Positions 44,204-53,858 of a DNA stretch of 64,000 bases are shown piece after piece. Location: contig JAGHZY010000023.1 in assembly GCA_017745175.1 (NCBI GenBank), forward strand, positions 1 through 64,000, given 5' to 3'. Each line of letters opens with the position of its first letter. The first letter of the stretch is position 1. The position numbers were made by a program, and so were the translations under genes. This DNA comes from Sphingopyxis sp. Lineage in GTDB: Bacteria > Pseudomonadota > Alphaproteobacteria > Sphingomonadales > Sphingomonadaceae. The notes under the pieces are model-generated. The model was not told the origin of the DNA and made no database searches. It was given only the letters and a program-made list of their open reading frames with translations.

Positions 44204-46909
44204 TCAGAAGGCGGTCCGGAAACCGGCATAGAAGCGCCGGCCGAGCAGGTCATAGGTCATCGTGTCGGTGTTCGCATCGGTAAAGGACTGGATATAGGGC
44301 GCCTTGCGATCGAAAAGATTGTCGACGCCGAGCTGGAAACGCGTCTTTTCGTCGATTTCATAGGCAAACTGCAGATTATGGTAGAAGACGTTGGGCGTGC
44401 GATAGCCGATTTCGCCCGGCGACGCATTGAAATCGGTCGCCTTGCCGATCCACTGCGTCGACCAGGTCGCGCTGAGGCCATCCTTCTCGGCCGTCAGCAC
44501 GCCATAGCCGCGCCATTTCGGATAGCCGCCGTTGCCGCCGCCAATGAAGCCGTCGAAGTCGATCGGCGCCCCGCCCGGGAAGGGATAGACGACATATTTG
44601 TTGAGGTAGGTGAGGTTCATGTCGAACGAGATGTTCACCGACCCGATGCCGCCCGCATACACGAGCCCGAGATCGAGCCCGTTCATCTCCTCGCGCCCCG
44701 TATTGATCGGCTGCGCCGACAGATAGGTCACCTCGCCGGTCAGCGGGCTGCGCGTGAAATCGTCGCAGAAGGGGTGCGAGAGATCGGCACTCGCATAACA
44801 GACCGCGAGCTTGGTCGAGCCGGGGATGGCACGGATCGCATCCTTGATCCTGATATCGAACCAGTCGGCGGTGAGCGACAGGCCCGGGATCAGCCCCTTT
44901 GGCGAAACGACCGTGCCGACGGTCCACGTCGTCGAACTTTCGGGTTTCAGATTTTCGTTGCCGCCGACCGTGGTCAGGATCGTCGTGCCGAGCTGGACAT
45001 AGTTGGCGGGCACGCCCGACGCTTGGCAATTCGCGATCAGCGTCGCATTGCCGCTGGTCGCATAGCGCGAGCAGGGATCGGTCGTCGTAAGATTGCCTTC
45101 CGACACGCCGCCGAACAGTTCGGGGACGTTCGGGATGCGGAAGCCCGTGCCATAGGTGCCGCGCAGGCGGAAGCTGTCGTTGATCACCCAGTCGAGGCTG
45201 GCCTTGTAGTTCCAGTCGCTGCCAAACAGGTCATAGTCCGAATAGCGTACCGCGCCGCCCGCGGTCAGCGCTTGGAAAAAAGGCGTGTCGGCAAGGATCG
45301 GCACCGACAGTTCGAGATAGGCCTCCTTCGCGACGCTCCGGCCCGAGATCGGATCCTGCTGGTTGGTGTTGGCGATGCCCGCGACGGTCAGCGGATCGGG
45401 ATCGCGCCAACCCTTTTCCTTGCGATAGACGACGCCCGCCGCAAACGAAACCGGGCCGGCAGGCAGCTTGAACAGGTCGCCGTTGAGATCGGCGGTAAAT
45501 GTCGCCAGCTCGTTGCCGCCGCGATCACGCGAGGTGAACAGGATATAGTCGAGCACCCCCGGCGTCAGATCGCCGAACCCCAGATAGTCGCCGCACGGAA
45601 TCGCCGCACCCGCGGCGGGGCTGCACTTGGTCGTGTCGAGCGTGTTTCGCACGCGTTCGAGGTTGGCGATGTTCGTCGATCCGTCGACGCCGGTGTTGCG
45701 CCCGAAGCTGCCCGCAACTTCCCACGCCCAGTCGTTCGCCAGTTTGCCGCGCAGGCCGAAGCTGCCCTGCCAGGTATCGGTTTCCTGGAAGAAATAGCGC
45801 GGGCCGGGTTCGGCGAGGCGCCGCTGGACGAGGACGATGTTCTGGCCGGTCGGGTTGGTCGGGTTGCTCGCCGCGATCGCGAGGTTGCGCAGCGTGCCGG
45901 GGGTCGCGATCTGGCGCGACTTGCGGAAGGTATAGAGGAATTCACCGAACGCCTCGATATTGTCGGTGAGGTCATAGTCGGCGAAGAAGGCGGTGCTGAC
46001 GCGCTCGACGGGGCTGACCGCGTTCAGGAAAGGCGCCGAATTGAAATTATGCTTCGCGGCGCTGTAGGGTTCGAAGAAGTTGCCGTTGCCGCCCAGCACC
46101 TGGTTGAAGTTGATCTGCTGCCCGTTCGGCAGCACCGCGCGTCCGCCGATCGTCGAGGCACTGTTGACGCACGACAGGGCACCCGGCGTCGTTTCGGCGA
46201 GCGAACAGGGCGCACGCGTCGCCATGTTGACCGCCTTCGTCTTCTGGTACGTGACCGCCGCCATGAAGCCGCCGCGATCGTTTCGCACGCCCCAGATCAG
46301 GTCGGCAGTGAAGTCGGAGCCGTCGCCCTTTTCGGTGATCCCCTGCCGCAGGCTGAGCCCAAGGCCCTCATAATCGGTGCGTGTGACAAGGTTGACGACG
46401 CCCGCCATCGCGTCGGCGCCGTAGATCGCCGAGGCGCCGTCCTTGAGAACGTCGGTGCGCGCGAGCGCGACGACGGGGATCATGTTGAGATCGGGTGACG
46501 AGTTCGCACCGGTGCCGCCCGCAACGAGGCGACGGCCGTTGAGCAGCACCAGCGTGCGCTTGATACCGAGTCCGCGAAGATTGACCTGTGCGGTGCCATA
46601 ACCGTTGCCCGTCCAGTAGGCCGAGGTCTGGTTGCCCGCAAAGCCCGCATTGGCGGGCAGGCGCTGCAGCACCGTCTCGATATTGACGACACCCGTATTT
46701 TCGATCTGCTCGGCCGAGACGACGGTCGCCGGGCCGACGCCCGCGAGATCCTGACGGCGAATGCGCGACCCGGTGACGACGATATCGGTCGGATTCGCCC
46801 CGCTCTCGGCGCCGGCATCGACGGCTGCGGGTTCGGCCTGCGCAAAGGCAGGTACGGAAAGGCCGGCGGTGAACGCGGCGCTGGCGAGCAAAATTGTCCT
46901 GATCGTCAT
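44204..46909 (-). CDS. TonB-dependent outer-membrane receptor
   Basis: A 901-residue receptor: signal peptide (TIRTILLASAAFTAGLSVPAFAQ), TonB-box-like DIVVTGSRI, plug domain (VNLRGLGIKRTLVLLNGRRL, AMAGVVNLVTR) and barrel ending GRRFYAGFRTAF. It leads the operon with two PepSY proteins. GGGGG lies just before the ATG at 46909. An in-frame TTG at 46951 would add residues with no signal-peptide character. A TGTATATACA palindrome 46 bases upstream matches a site before the GntR gene, so substrate-dependent derepression is likely. Peptide- or iron-complex uptake are both possible; PepSY neighbours slightly favour a metal complex. Confidence 0.92.
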   Translation of the reverse strand: MTIRTILLASAAFTAGLSVPAFAQAEPAAVDAGAESGANPTDIVVTGSRIRRQDLAGVGPATVVSAEQIENTGVVNIETVLQRLPANAGFAGNQTSAYWTGNGYGTAQVNLRGLGIKRTLVLLNGRRLVAGGTGANSSPDLNMIPVVALARTDVLKDGASAIYGADAMAGVVNLVTRTDYEGLGLSLRQGITEKGDGSDFTADLIWGVRNDRGGFMAAVTYQKTKAVNMATRAPCSLAETTPGALSCVNSASTIGGRAVLPNGQQINFNQVLGGNGNFFEPYSAAKHNFNSAPFLNAVSPVERVSTAFFADYDLTDNIEAFGEFLYTFRKSRQIATPGTLRNLAIAASNPTNPTGQNIVLVQRRLAEPGPRYFFQETDTWQGSFGLRGKLANDWAWEVAGSFGRNTGVDGSTNIANLERVRNTLDTTKCSPAAGAAIPCGDYLGFGDLTPGVLDYILFTSRDRGGNELATFTADLNGDLFKLPAGPVSFAAGVVYRKEKGWRDPDPLTVAGIANTNQQDPISGRSVAKEAYLELSVPILADTPFFQALTAGGAVRYSDYDLFGSDWNYKASLDWVINDSFRLRGTYGTGFRIPNVPELFGGVSEGNLTTTDPCSRYATSGNATLIANCQASGVPANYVQLGTTILTTVGGNENLKPESSTTWTVGTVVSPKGLIPGLSLTADWFDIRIKDAIRAIPGSTKLAVCYASADLSHPFCDDFTRSPLTGEVTYLSAQPINTGREEMNGLDLGLVYAGGIGSVNISFDMNLTYLNKYVVYPFPGGAPIDFDGFIGGGNGGYPKWRGYGVLTAEKDGLSATWSTQWIGKATDFNASPGEIGYRTPNVFYHNLQFAYEIDEKTRFQLGVDNLFDRKAPYIQSFTDANTDTMTYDLLGRRFYAGFRTAF

Positions 46910-47240
46910 GGCAAACCCCCTATTGGTTTCATGCATGGCGGCAGAAAGCATCGATTGTATATACAGGTCAACGAAAATTTCGTTTTAATTTCAATATCTT
47001 ATATCGAAATTCAAAAGACGCATTGCCGGTCGTTATACGCAGGCGAGCGCCACACCCCTCGCAATCGCATCTTTTTTTGCCGGTCGGGCAAACCCGTGTA
47101 ATTTAATTATACGAATTCGGTGAGGCGCCGGCTTGGCCGGGGCGCGCGGCTCGCCAGGAATTGCGAGCGTCGGCGCGCCGAGTCGCTACGCATGACGGAT
47201 CGGCCGCCTGTCGATTTCGACTGTCCGGAGCTTAGCCGGG
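46910..47240. other. Intergenic region between TonB receptor and CYTH-CHAD genes
   Basis: 331 bases with no credible gene. The first 130 bases, closest to the receptor start, are AT-rich and hold its promoter and the TGTATATACA operator (46956-46965). The rest is mixed, and I see no clear terminator for the CYTH-CHAD gene. Confidence 0.5.
46956..46965. promoter_or_regulatory. TGTATATACA palindrome, candidate GntR operator of TonB-PepSY operon
   Basis: Perfect 10-bp palindrome TGTATATACA, 46 bases upstream of the receptor ATG, matching the near-identical site before the GntR gene at 41939. The HutC-type TGT-N4-ACA pattern fits the subfamily of that regulator. Confidence 0.62.
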
Positions 47241-48695
47241 CTACCAGAATTTCCTCGTGTCGACGAAATCGACGAAAGCGTCCTCCGCCGCTTCGAGCAT
47301 TTTTCGCTTGTCCGTTCCGCCTGCCAGCAGATCGGCGGCGTCCGCGTCATCGGAAAGACCGAGTCGGCCAAGCACCTCCGGCGCTGCCGCAAGGTCGTTG
47401 AGCGCTCCCAACCGGTCCTGCAAGGTTTCGAGTGCGGCGGTAAAGCGCCCGTGGCGCCGCCGCTCGCGCTTGCGTTCGAACAGCGATCCGAAAAATTCGC
47501 TGGCATAGCGCAGCTTTTTCGCATCCTTGCGGATCTCATGGCGCGCCGCATCGTCGAGCCGGGAAAGGCCCTTGCCGCGACGCTTGATCCGGCGCCGGAA
47601 CCGGCGAAGCGCAGCAGCGGCGAAGTCGCGTGCCGGCGGGGCGCCATCGGCCTCGCTCCCGGCGTCAAGGATCCAGTGCCCGCGCGCCAGCCATTCGGCG
47701 AGATCGAGCAGCAGGCTGCGCACGCGGCTCGACGCAAGCAGGTCAAGCAGCGCGTCATACGACGCCTCGCGCGCGTCCGCGAGGCGATCGTGCAGCGCGC
47801 CGGGCGGCGCCCGCACCAACAGTACGTCGAGATCGCGCACCGCACCGAGTATCGAGGCAAGCCAGCGCAACTCGTCGCGGAGCGCCGCGCCATCGTCGCC
47901 GGTCATCGGCCTGAAGATCGAAAAGGCCGAGCGCATCCGGCGCACCGCGACGCGTGCCTGGTGCAGGGCATCGGGATCGCGGTTTGCGACGAGAAGCGCT
48001 TCGTTGAGCCGGAACTGCCGGATGCAGGACTGGGCGATCTGCCGGAAGGCCTCGGCCGCCGTGCTGTCGGCCCGAAGATGTACCGGTTCGGCTTTCACCG
48101 AGGTCGCCCGGGCACCGGGCAGCCGGTAGCCGCGCTCGGCCTTGGTCAGGACGCCGAGGCGCACCGGTGCGATCGCGTCGAGCTGGCGCGCGATCCGGAA
48201 CAGCCCCGCCGGGTCACCCGCCTTCAATTCCAGTTCGATCTCGCAGACGTCCTCGGATCGATTGCCGGCTGCGATCCTGCCGCGATCGAGGACCAACTCG
48301 ACCGACGCTCCGGCATCGTCGATCATCCACGTCCGGCGCTCGATCTTCACGTCGAAGAGCGGCCCGATCGCCGCCGCGGCGTCTCCGAGTATCGCGGGAA
48401 GCGGCGTCATATGGTCGAGTATAGGGGTGTCATCTTCGACCGGGCGCTCCCATTCGGACCGCACGAACAGCCCCGCGGCGCTCGCCCCGTCCGCCTTGAT
48501 CGTCTGGATGCTTTTGCCCGCCGACCGGCGGATGCGCAGCGAGAACCCCGCCTTTTCGACATGTCGCTCGCCCGTGTCGAAATAGGTCGACAGCTGCCGG
48601 ACGGCCCTGGCTTCGCCCGCGAGAAACCCGGCTGCGCCGATCCTGTCTGCCGCGGCCGGAGACAGCTCGAGCTTGAGTTCGATTTCGTCCGCCAT
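47241..48695 (-). CDS. CYTH-CHAD domain protein (inorganic triphosphatase-like)
   Basis: A 484-residue protein with a CYTH domain in the first 200 residues (ADEIELKLEL, giving the ExExK metal/phosphate motif; STYFDT; FSLRIRR; IERRTW; AERGYRL) and a CHAD domain with conserved histidines in the rest (ALHQARVAVRRMRSAF, RHEIRKDAKKLRYASEFF). CYTH enzymes hydrolyse tripolyphosphate or act on organic phosphates; CHAD binds polyphosphate granules. A role in polyphosphate metabolism in the cytoplasm is likely. ATG at 48695 has AAGG upstream. It diverges from the efflux operon, with no sign of functional linkage. Confidence 0.9.
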   Translation of the reverse strand: MADEIELKLELSPAAADRIGAAGFLAGEARAVRQLSTYFDTGERHVEKAGFSLRIRRSAGKSIQTIKADGASAAGLFVRSEWERPVEDDTPILDHMTPLPAILGDAAAAIGPLFDVKIERRTWMIDDAGASVELVLDRGRIAAGNRSEDVCEIELELKAGDPAGLFRIARQLDAIAPVRLGVLTKAERGYRLPGARATSVKAEPVHLRADSTAAEAFRQIAQSCIRQFRLNEALLVANRDPDALHQARVAVRRMRSAFSIFRPMTGDDGAALRDELRWLASILGAVRDLDVLLVRAPPGALHDRLADAREASYDALLDLLASSRVRSLLLDLAEWLARGHWILDAGSEADGAPPARDFAAAALRRFRRRIKRRGKGLSRLDDAARHEIRKDAKKLRYASEFFGSLFERKRERRRHGRFTAALETLQDRLGALNDLAAAPEVLGRLGLSDDADAADLLAGGTDKRKMLEAAEDAFVDFVDTRKFW

Positions 48696-48901
48696 ACGCG
48701 CCTTGCCAACAAGGATTTGCGAGCTTGCGGAGCGACTCCTTACCCGCTGCAGCGATTTCCCGCAAACCGGTCCCTTGTGCGGAGCACATCGAAGTGGCTG
48801 CACCTTCGGCCTGCGATGCGGTAAGGGGAGCCATGTCCATCGAACCGACTCGCCGCAGCCTGCACGGCGCCGCGATGATTGCCAGCCCGGCCTGAGGCCC
48901 G

Positions 48902-50566
48902 ATGGCGGACTATGTCTTCAAGCCGCACGAGCGGCCAACGCTGCCGGGATCGCCGGCGAACCCCGATCATCCGACCGCGCGCATGGTCCGCCATTTCCTG
49001 ATCGGCTGCCTGATCGGGATCACCGGCGGGCTCGGCAATGCGCTCGTCACGGTGAACCTCAATTTCGCGCAGGGGACGCTGGGGCTCAACAGCGACGAGG
49101 CCGCGTGGCTTACCGCCGCCTATTTCATGACCAACGTCACGGCGAACCTGCTCCTCGTCAAATATCGCCAGCAGTTCGGGCTCCAGCCGTTCATCCGCTA
49201 CACACTTGTCGCTTATGCCGTGACGACGCTGATGCATCTGTTCATCCACGATTTCTGGACCTCGGTCGCGGTGCGCGCGATGAGCGGCATCGCAGCAAGC
49301 GGGCTTTCGACGCTGACCATCCTCTATTTCTTCCAAGCGCTTCCCGCCCCGAAGCGACTCGCCGCGGTGATGATCGGCATCTCTATTCCGCAGATCGCGA
49401 CGCCGCTTGCCCGCGTGCTGTCGCCCGGGCTGCTGATATGGGGCGACTGGCACAATCTTTACTGGTTCGAGTTCGGGCTTGCGCTGGCGACGCTCGCCGC
49501 GGTTTGGGCGCAGCCGCTGCCGCCGAGCGAACGCGAGAAGGTGTTCGAACCGCACGACTTCCTGACTTTCATCCTGCTCGCTCCCGGCCTGTGGCTGCTG
49601 ATCGCGGTGCTGTCGCAGGGACGTATCCAATGGTGGTTCGAACGGCCGTGGATGGGCTGGGCGCTCGCTGCGAGTGTCGCGCTGATCGCCGCGGCGGTGC
49701 TGGTCGAGCATCATCGCAAAAATCCGCTGATCAACACGCGCTGGCTCGGCACGCGCGAAATGCTCCGGCTGTTCGCCGTCGCTGCTTCGGTTCGCATCCT
49801 GCTGTCCGAACAGGCATTCGGATCGGTCGGGTTTCTGAGCGTCGTCGGCATGATCAACGACCAGATGGTCACGCTGCACCTGATCGTGATCCTCGCCTCG
49901 ATCGCGGGCCTTGTAACGGCGGTGCTGACCTTCCGGCCCGACAATCTCTCGCGGCCGATCATCATCGCCGTCGTGCTGATCGTCATTGGCTCGTTCATGG
50001 ACGCCGGCGCGACCAACCTCACCCGGCCGGGCCAATTCTATCTCAGCCAGGCGCTGATCGGCTTTGCATCGCTGCTCTTCCTCGCGCAGGCGATGGTGAT
50101 CGGTATCGCGCGAACGCTGCTCGCCGGTGGCAAGAATTTCATCAGCTTCGTCGTGCTGTTCAGCATGAGCCAGAGCATCGGCGGCCTCGCCGGCAGCACC
50201 TTTCTGGGCACTTTCCAGACGATCCGCGAAAAATATCACTCGCACGAGCTGGTACAGAATATCGTCGCGACCGATCCGCTGGTCACCGCGCGACTGGGTG
50301 CGGGTAGCCGCGTCGTCGCGGGGACGGTCGGCGATCCGGTCCTGCGCGGCGCGGAAGGCGCGGCGCTGCTGAGCCAGCAAGTCACGCGCGAGGCGAATAT
50401 CCTCGCCTATAATGATGTTTTCATGCTGGTCGGGGTGCTGGCGATCCTGACGACGATCTGGGGCTTTCTGATCAGCTGGTCGATCCGCCGGCGCGGCGAG
50501 CCGTCACCGGTGATATTGTTGGTACAACGTCTTCAGGCGCAGGCACAGGCGCAACAGGGGCAATAG
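48902..50566 (+). CDS. MFS efflux transporter, DHA2/EmrB-like
   Basis: A 554-residue inner-membrane protein with about fourteen hydrophobic segments, the size of DHA2-type drug:H+ antiporters. The first helix regions carry LNSDEAAWLTAAYFMTNV, the hallmark of EmrB-type carriers. Unlike the average EmrB it has a long loop between the last two helices (residues about 440-500). It is followed after one base by an EmrA-type adaptor and a NodT-type outer-membrane factor, so it likely forms a tripartite pump that exports toxic or phenolic compounds across both membranes. The specific substrate is unknown and no regulator is adjacent. Confidence 0.88.
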   Translation: MADYVFKPHERPTLPGSPANPDHPTARMVRHFLIGCLIGITGGLGNALVTVNLNFAQGTLGLNSDEAAWLTAAYFMTNVTANLLLVKYRQQFGLQPFIRYTLVAYAVTTLMHLFIHDFWTSVAVRAMSGIAASGLSTLTILYFFQALPAPKRLAAVMIGISIPQIATPLARVLSPGLLIWGDWHNLYWFEFGLALATLAAVWAQPLPPSEREKVFEPHDFLTFILLAPGLWLLIAVLSQGRIQWWFERPWMGWALAASVALIAAAVLVEHHRKNPLINTRWLGTREMLRLFAVAASVRILLSEQAFGSVGFLSVVGMINDQMVTLHLIVILASIAGLVTAVLTFRPDNLSRPIIIAVVLIVIGSFMDAGATNLTRPGQFYLSQALIGFASLLFLAQAMVIGIARTLLAGGKNFISFVVLFSMSQSIGGLAGSTFLGTFQTIREKYHSHELVQNIVATDPLVTARLGAGSRVVAGTVGDPVLRGAEGAALLSQQVTREANILAYNDVFMLVGVLAILTTIWGFLISWSIRRRGEPSPVILLVQRLQAQAQAQQGQ

Positions 50567-50567
50567 A

Positions 50568-51743
50568 ATGAACGAAGAGAAGGCGAACACGCCACCCGAA
50601 GCCGAGATCGAGGCCGTCGCGGCGCCCGCCAACCCGCCTGCCGACCCGGAACCCGATCCCGATCCGCAGATCAATGCGCCGCCATCATCGTGGCGGCCGC
50701 CGGCCAAGTCGCGCACGACCGTCATCGCGATCATCGCGATCGCGCTGCTCGCGATCCTCGCAATTCTCTACGCATGGAAGCTGCCGCCCTTTGCCGGCGG
50801 CTCCGAGCGCACCGACAATGCCTATATCCGCGGTCGCGTCACGATCATCAGTCCGCAGGTCAGCGGCTATGTGACGCGCGTCGCGGTGCAGGATTTCGCC
50901 GAGGTCAGGGCGGGACAGGTCCTCGCGACGATCGACGACCGCATCTATCGCGCACGCGTCGCGCAGGCCGAGGCGAATGTCGCGGCGCAGGAAGCATCGC
51001 TTGCCAATTCGGCGCAGGCGCAACGCTCGCGCGAGGTCGCGACCGACAGCCAGGACGCCGGCATCGCCAATGCGCAGGCGCAACTGACACGCGCCGAGGC
51101 CGACATGCGCCGCGCCCGCGCGCTCGTTGCCGACGGATCGATCTCGACCCGCGAATTCGACCAGACGCGCGCGGCGCTGCTCGCGGCGCAGGCATCGCTG
51201 CAACAGGCGCGCGCGAGCCGCGCGATCGGAACGCAGGATGTGCGGACGGTCGTCGTCGGGCGCGCGGGGCTCGAAGCCGCGGTCGCGTCGGCGAAGGCGC
51301 AGCTTCGCCTCGCGCAGATCGACCTCGACAACACGATCATCCGCGCACCCGCCGACGGCCAGCTGTCCGAAGTCGGCGTGCGGCAGGGCGCCTATGTCAC
51401 GGCCGGCACGCAATTGCTGTCGGTCGTGCCGCACACGGTCTGGGTCATCGCCAATTTCAAGGAAGCGCAGACGGGCGACATGGCGATCGGCCAGCGCGCG
51501 CGCTTCAGCGTCGACGCGCTCGGCGGCGCCGAACTGGCCGGGCGGGTCGAAAATCTGTCGCCGGCCGCGGGGTCCGAATTCGCGGTGCTCAAGGCCGACA
51601 ATGCGACCGGCAACTTCGTCAAGGTGGCGCAGCGGATCGCCGTGCGCATCGCGATCGACAAGGATCAGCCGCTGGCGAGGCGGCTCCGCCCCGGCATGTC
51701 GGTCGAGGTCCGCGTCGATACCGCCGGCGGATCGCGGCGGTGA
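50568..51743 (+). CDS. HlyD/EmrA-family membrane-fusion (adaptor) protein
   Basis: A 391-residue adaptor. A Pro/Glu-rich cytoplasmic tail of about 45 residues precedes one membrane anchor (TTVIAIIAIALLAILAILYAW), then the biotinyl-lipoyl-like half (SERTDNAYIRGRVTIISPQVSGYV, the EmrA signature), a long coiled-coil hairpin (residues about 130-240, Ala/Gln/Arg-rich), the second lipoyl half (IIRAPADGQLSEVGVRQGAYV) and a beta-barrel domain. It should link the MFS pump to the outer-membrane channel. Starts two bases after the pump gene and its stop overlaps the next start (GTGA). Confidence 0.92.
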   Translation: MNEEKANTPPEAEIEAVAAPANPPADPEPDPDPQINAPPSSWRPPAKSRTTVIAIIAIALLAILAILYAWKLPPFAGGSERTDNAYIRGRVTIISPQVSGYVTRVAVQDFAEVRAGQVLATIDDRIYRARVAQAEANVAAQEASLANSAQAQRSREVATDSQDAGIANAQAQLTRAEADMRRARALVADGSISTREFDQTRAALLAAQASLQQARASRAIGTQDVRTVVVGRAGLEAAVASAKAQLRLAQIDLDNTIIRAPADGQLSEVGVRQGAYVTAGTQLLSVVPHTVWVIANFKEAQTGDMAIGQRARFSVDALGGAELAGRVENLSPAAGSEFAVLKADNATGNFVKVAQRIAVRIAIDKDQPLARRLRPGMSVEVRVDTAGGSRR

Positions 51744-53164
51744 AAATGGCGCGCCTTGTGTCCGCGTCGTTGCTCGCGGCTTCGCTCGCCGCGTGCGCGG
51801 GACCGAATGTTGCCACGACCGCAGTGGCTCCCGTCGCGCCGCCTGCCGCCTGGCGAACCGATATCGGAACCGCCGCGCCGCTGCAGCGCGACTGGTGGCT
51901 GTCGTTCGGCGACCCCGCGCTTGCAGCGCTCGTCGAAAAGGCGCTCGCCAACAACAGCGATATCGGGCTGGCGGCGGCACGCGTGCGCGAGGCGCGCGCC
52001 AATGTCGCGCTTGCCCGCGCGCAGACCTTGCCGACGATCGACGCAACGCTCGGCGGCGGACGCTCGCGCTCGGTCAACGCGTTCGGCCAGCCCGCCGAAC
52101 AGAATTTCGCCCAGCCGCAGCTCCAGGTCGCCTATGAAGTCGACCTGTTCGGCCGCCTTGCCGACCAGCGGGCGGCGGCACGCGATTCCTGGTTCGCCAG
52201 CGCAGCCGCGCATGACAGCGTCCAGCTCTCGGTCGCGGCGGCGGTCGCCGCCAACTATGTCACGCTGCGCGGCCTCGACGCGCGGCTGGCCGTCGCACGC
52301 GAGACGGTGAGCGCCCGCGCCGAATCGCTGCGCATTGCCCGATCGCGCGTCGGATCGGGCTATTCGCCCAAGCTCGAGCTCCAGCAGGCGCAAGCCGAAT
52401 ATGACGCGACCGCGCAGATCGTCCCGCAGATCGAACTTGCGGTCGCGCGCACAGAGGACGCACTGAGTCTGCTCGTCGGCGATACGCCGCAGGCCGTCGG
52501 CCGCGGCGTCGAACTCGATCGGCTCGCTGTGCCCGCGGTTCCCGATGGTCTGCCGTCCGCACTGCTCCGGCGGCGGCCCGACGTCGCACAGGCCGAATAT
52601 CAGCTGGCGGCGTCGGACAAGAATCTCGCGGCGGCGCGCAAGCGTTTCCTTCCGCAGCTCCGCCTCACATCGGCCGCAGGCGCGGCTTTCTCGACCCTGC
52701 TCGCCGACCCCATCACGATCTGGTCGGTCGGCGGCAGCATCCTTGCGCCGATCTTCGAGGGCGGCCGCCTGACGGCGCAGGCCGACGCCGCGGGGGCACA
52801 GCGCGATCAGGCCGCCTTCGCCTATCGCCGCACCGCGCTGACCGCCTTTCGCGAGGTCGAGGATGCGCTCGCCGCGGTGCAGCACATCGACCGGCAAATC
52901 GGGTTCGCGCAGTCGCAGCGCGATGCGCTGGCCGAGGGACTGCGCCTCGCCACCAACCGCTACCGCGAAGGCTATTCGCCCTATCTCGAACAGCTCGACG
53001 CGCAGCGCGGCCTGCTCGGCGCCGAGCTGTCGCTGATCCAGCTCCGCGCCGATGCGCTGTCCGCGCGCATCCAGCTTTTTCAGGCGATGGGCGGCGGATG
53101 GAGTCCGTGCGCGCCCTCCGACGCGTCCTGCTATCCGGCGCCCCGGAACGGCGTCCCGGACTAA
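51740..53164 (+). CDS. NodT/OprM-family outer-membrane efflux lipoprotein
   Basis: A 474-residue outer-membrane factor. It has a lipoprotein signal (SASLLAASLAACAGP, lipobox L-A-A-C) and two repeats of the TolC-type coiled-coil/beta-barrel unit, with motifs such as WWLSFGDPALAALVEKALANNSDI, YEVDLFGR, RPDVAQAEYQL and FREVEDALAAV. It is the channel of the tripartite system with the MFS pump and EmrA-like adaptor. Start: GTG at 51740 overlaps the adaptor stop; ATG at 51746 is equally possible. It converges with hutC, with 13 bases between stop codons. Confidence 0.92.
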   Translation: MKMARLVSASLLAASLAACAGPNVATTAVAPVAPPAAWRTDIGTAAPLQRDWWLSFGDPALAALVEKALANNSDIGLAAARVREARANVALARAQTLPTIDATLGGGRSRSVNAFGQPAEQNFAQPQLQVAYEVDLFGRLADQRAAARDSWFASAAAHDSVQLSVAAAVAANYVTLRGLDARLAVARETVSARAESLRIARSRVGSGYSPKLELQQAQAEYDATAQIVPQIELAVARTEDALSLLVGDTPQAVGRGVELDRLAVPAVPDGLPSALLRRRPDVAQAEYQLAASDKNLAAARKRFLPQLRLTSAAGAAFSTLLADPITIWSVGGSILAPIFEGGRLTAQADAAGAQRDQAAFAYRRTALTAFREVEDALAAVQHIDRQIGFAQSQRDALAEGLRLATNRYREGYSPYLEQLDAQRGLLGAELSLIQLRADALSARIQLFQAMGGGWSPCAPSDASCYPAPRNGVPD

Positions 53165-53177
53165 GGGCAGCCGCCCC

Positions 53178-53858
53178 TCATGGCCCCGCGTTGAATTCGG
53201 CGACGAGGTCGAACCGGTCGCCTCGAAACAGCTGCCGTACATGGGTGACGACGCGCCCGGCACGCCAGGTCGTGCGGTCGAGTTCGAGGCACGCCGCCCC
53301 GGCTCCGGTCGACAGCGCCGCTGCCTCCCTGCGCGTCGGCGTGACCGCGCGAATGACGTGCCGCGCCTGCGTCCACGGAATATGGCCGAGCAGCCAGGTC
53401 CCCGGCGCCTCGGTCGCGAAGTCCGCGCCCATCGCCTCGGGCACCTCGCCGAGGGCGATGAACCGCCGCTCGAGCGCGAAGGGTTCGCCGCCAGCCATAT
53501 GTACGCCATCGATACGGAGCGCGGGCCCGGGGCAATTGTCCTCGCCTTCCGCTTCATGTTCCACCGACAGCAGCGTCCAGCGATAGGCTTCGCCGCGCGC
53601 GGCGATCAGTTCGGCGAGATCGGGCACCGTCATCACCGCCGAATGAACGGGCGGCTGCGCGACGAAGGTCCCCGCCTTGCGGCGACGCTCGACGAGACCC
53701 GACGCGGCGAGTTCGCCGAGCGCCTTGCTCACCGTCGCGCGCGCGCAACCGTAACGCGCAGCCAGCTCCTGCTCGGTCGGTACGCGGTCGCCGGGCCGCC
53801 ACTCGCCCGACCGGATCGCGCCGGCGATCTCGTCGCGAATCCGGCGCGCCGGATTCAC
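53178..53858 (-). CDS. hutC: Histidine-utilisation repressor HutC (GntR family)
   Basis: A 226-residue GntR/HutC protein: winged helix (ARRIRDEIAGAIRSGEWRPGDRVPTEQELAARYGCARATVSKALGELAASGLVERR) and UTRA domain (YRWTLLSVEHEAEG, ALERRFIAL, RAGRVVTHVRQLF), the domain that binds urocanate in characterised HutC. The start is a GTG at 53858 that overlaps the hutF stop (GTGA). It lies downstream of hutF in the hut locus, and the palindrome at 55219 in the divergent promoter is its likely operator, so it would repress both hutF-hutC and hutI-H-G-U until urocanate accumulates. Confidence 0.92.
   Translation of the reverse strand: MNPARRIRDEIAGAIRSGEWRPGDRVPTEQELAARYGCARATVSKALGELAASGLVERRRKAGTFVAQPPVHSAVMTVPDLAELIAARGEAYRWTLLSVEHEAEGEDNCPGPALRIDGVHMAGGEPFALERRFIALGEVPEAMGADFATEAPGTWLLGHIPWTQARHVIRAVTPTRREAAALSTGAGAACLELDRTTWRAGRVVTHVRQLFRGDRFDLVAEFNAGP

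Noticed and set aside
44189-46498. Long plus-strand open frame of 769 codons
   Set aside because: Antisense to the TonB receptor at 44204-46909, with the same Arg/Asp/Ile-rich shadow composition.
47071-47092. T-run followed by a TTTGCC/GGCAAA hairpin as terminator of the CYTH-CHAD gene
   Set aside because: For a minus-strand terminator the T-run would have to be on the other side of the hairpin; here it is on the wrong side.
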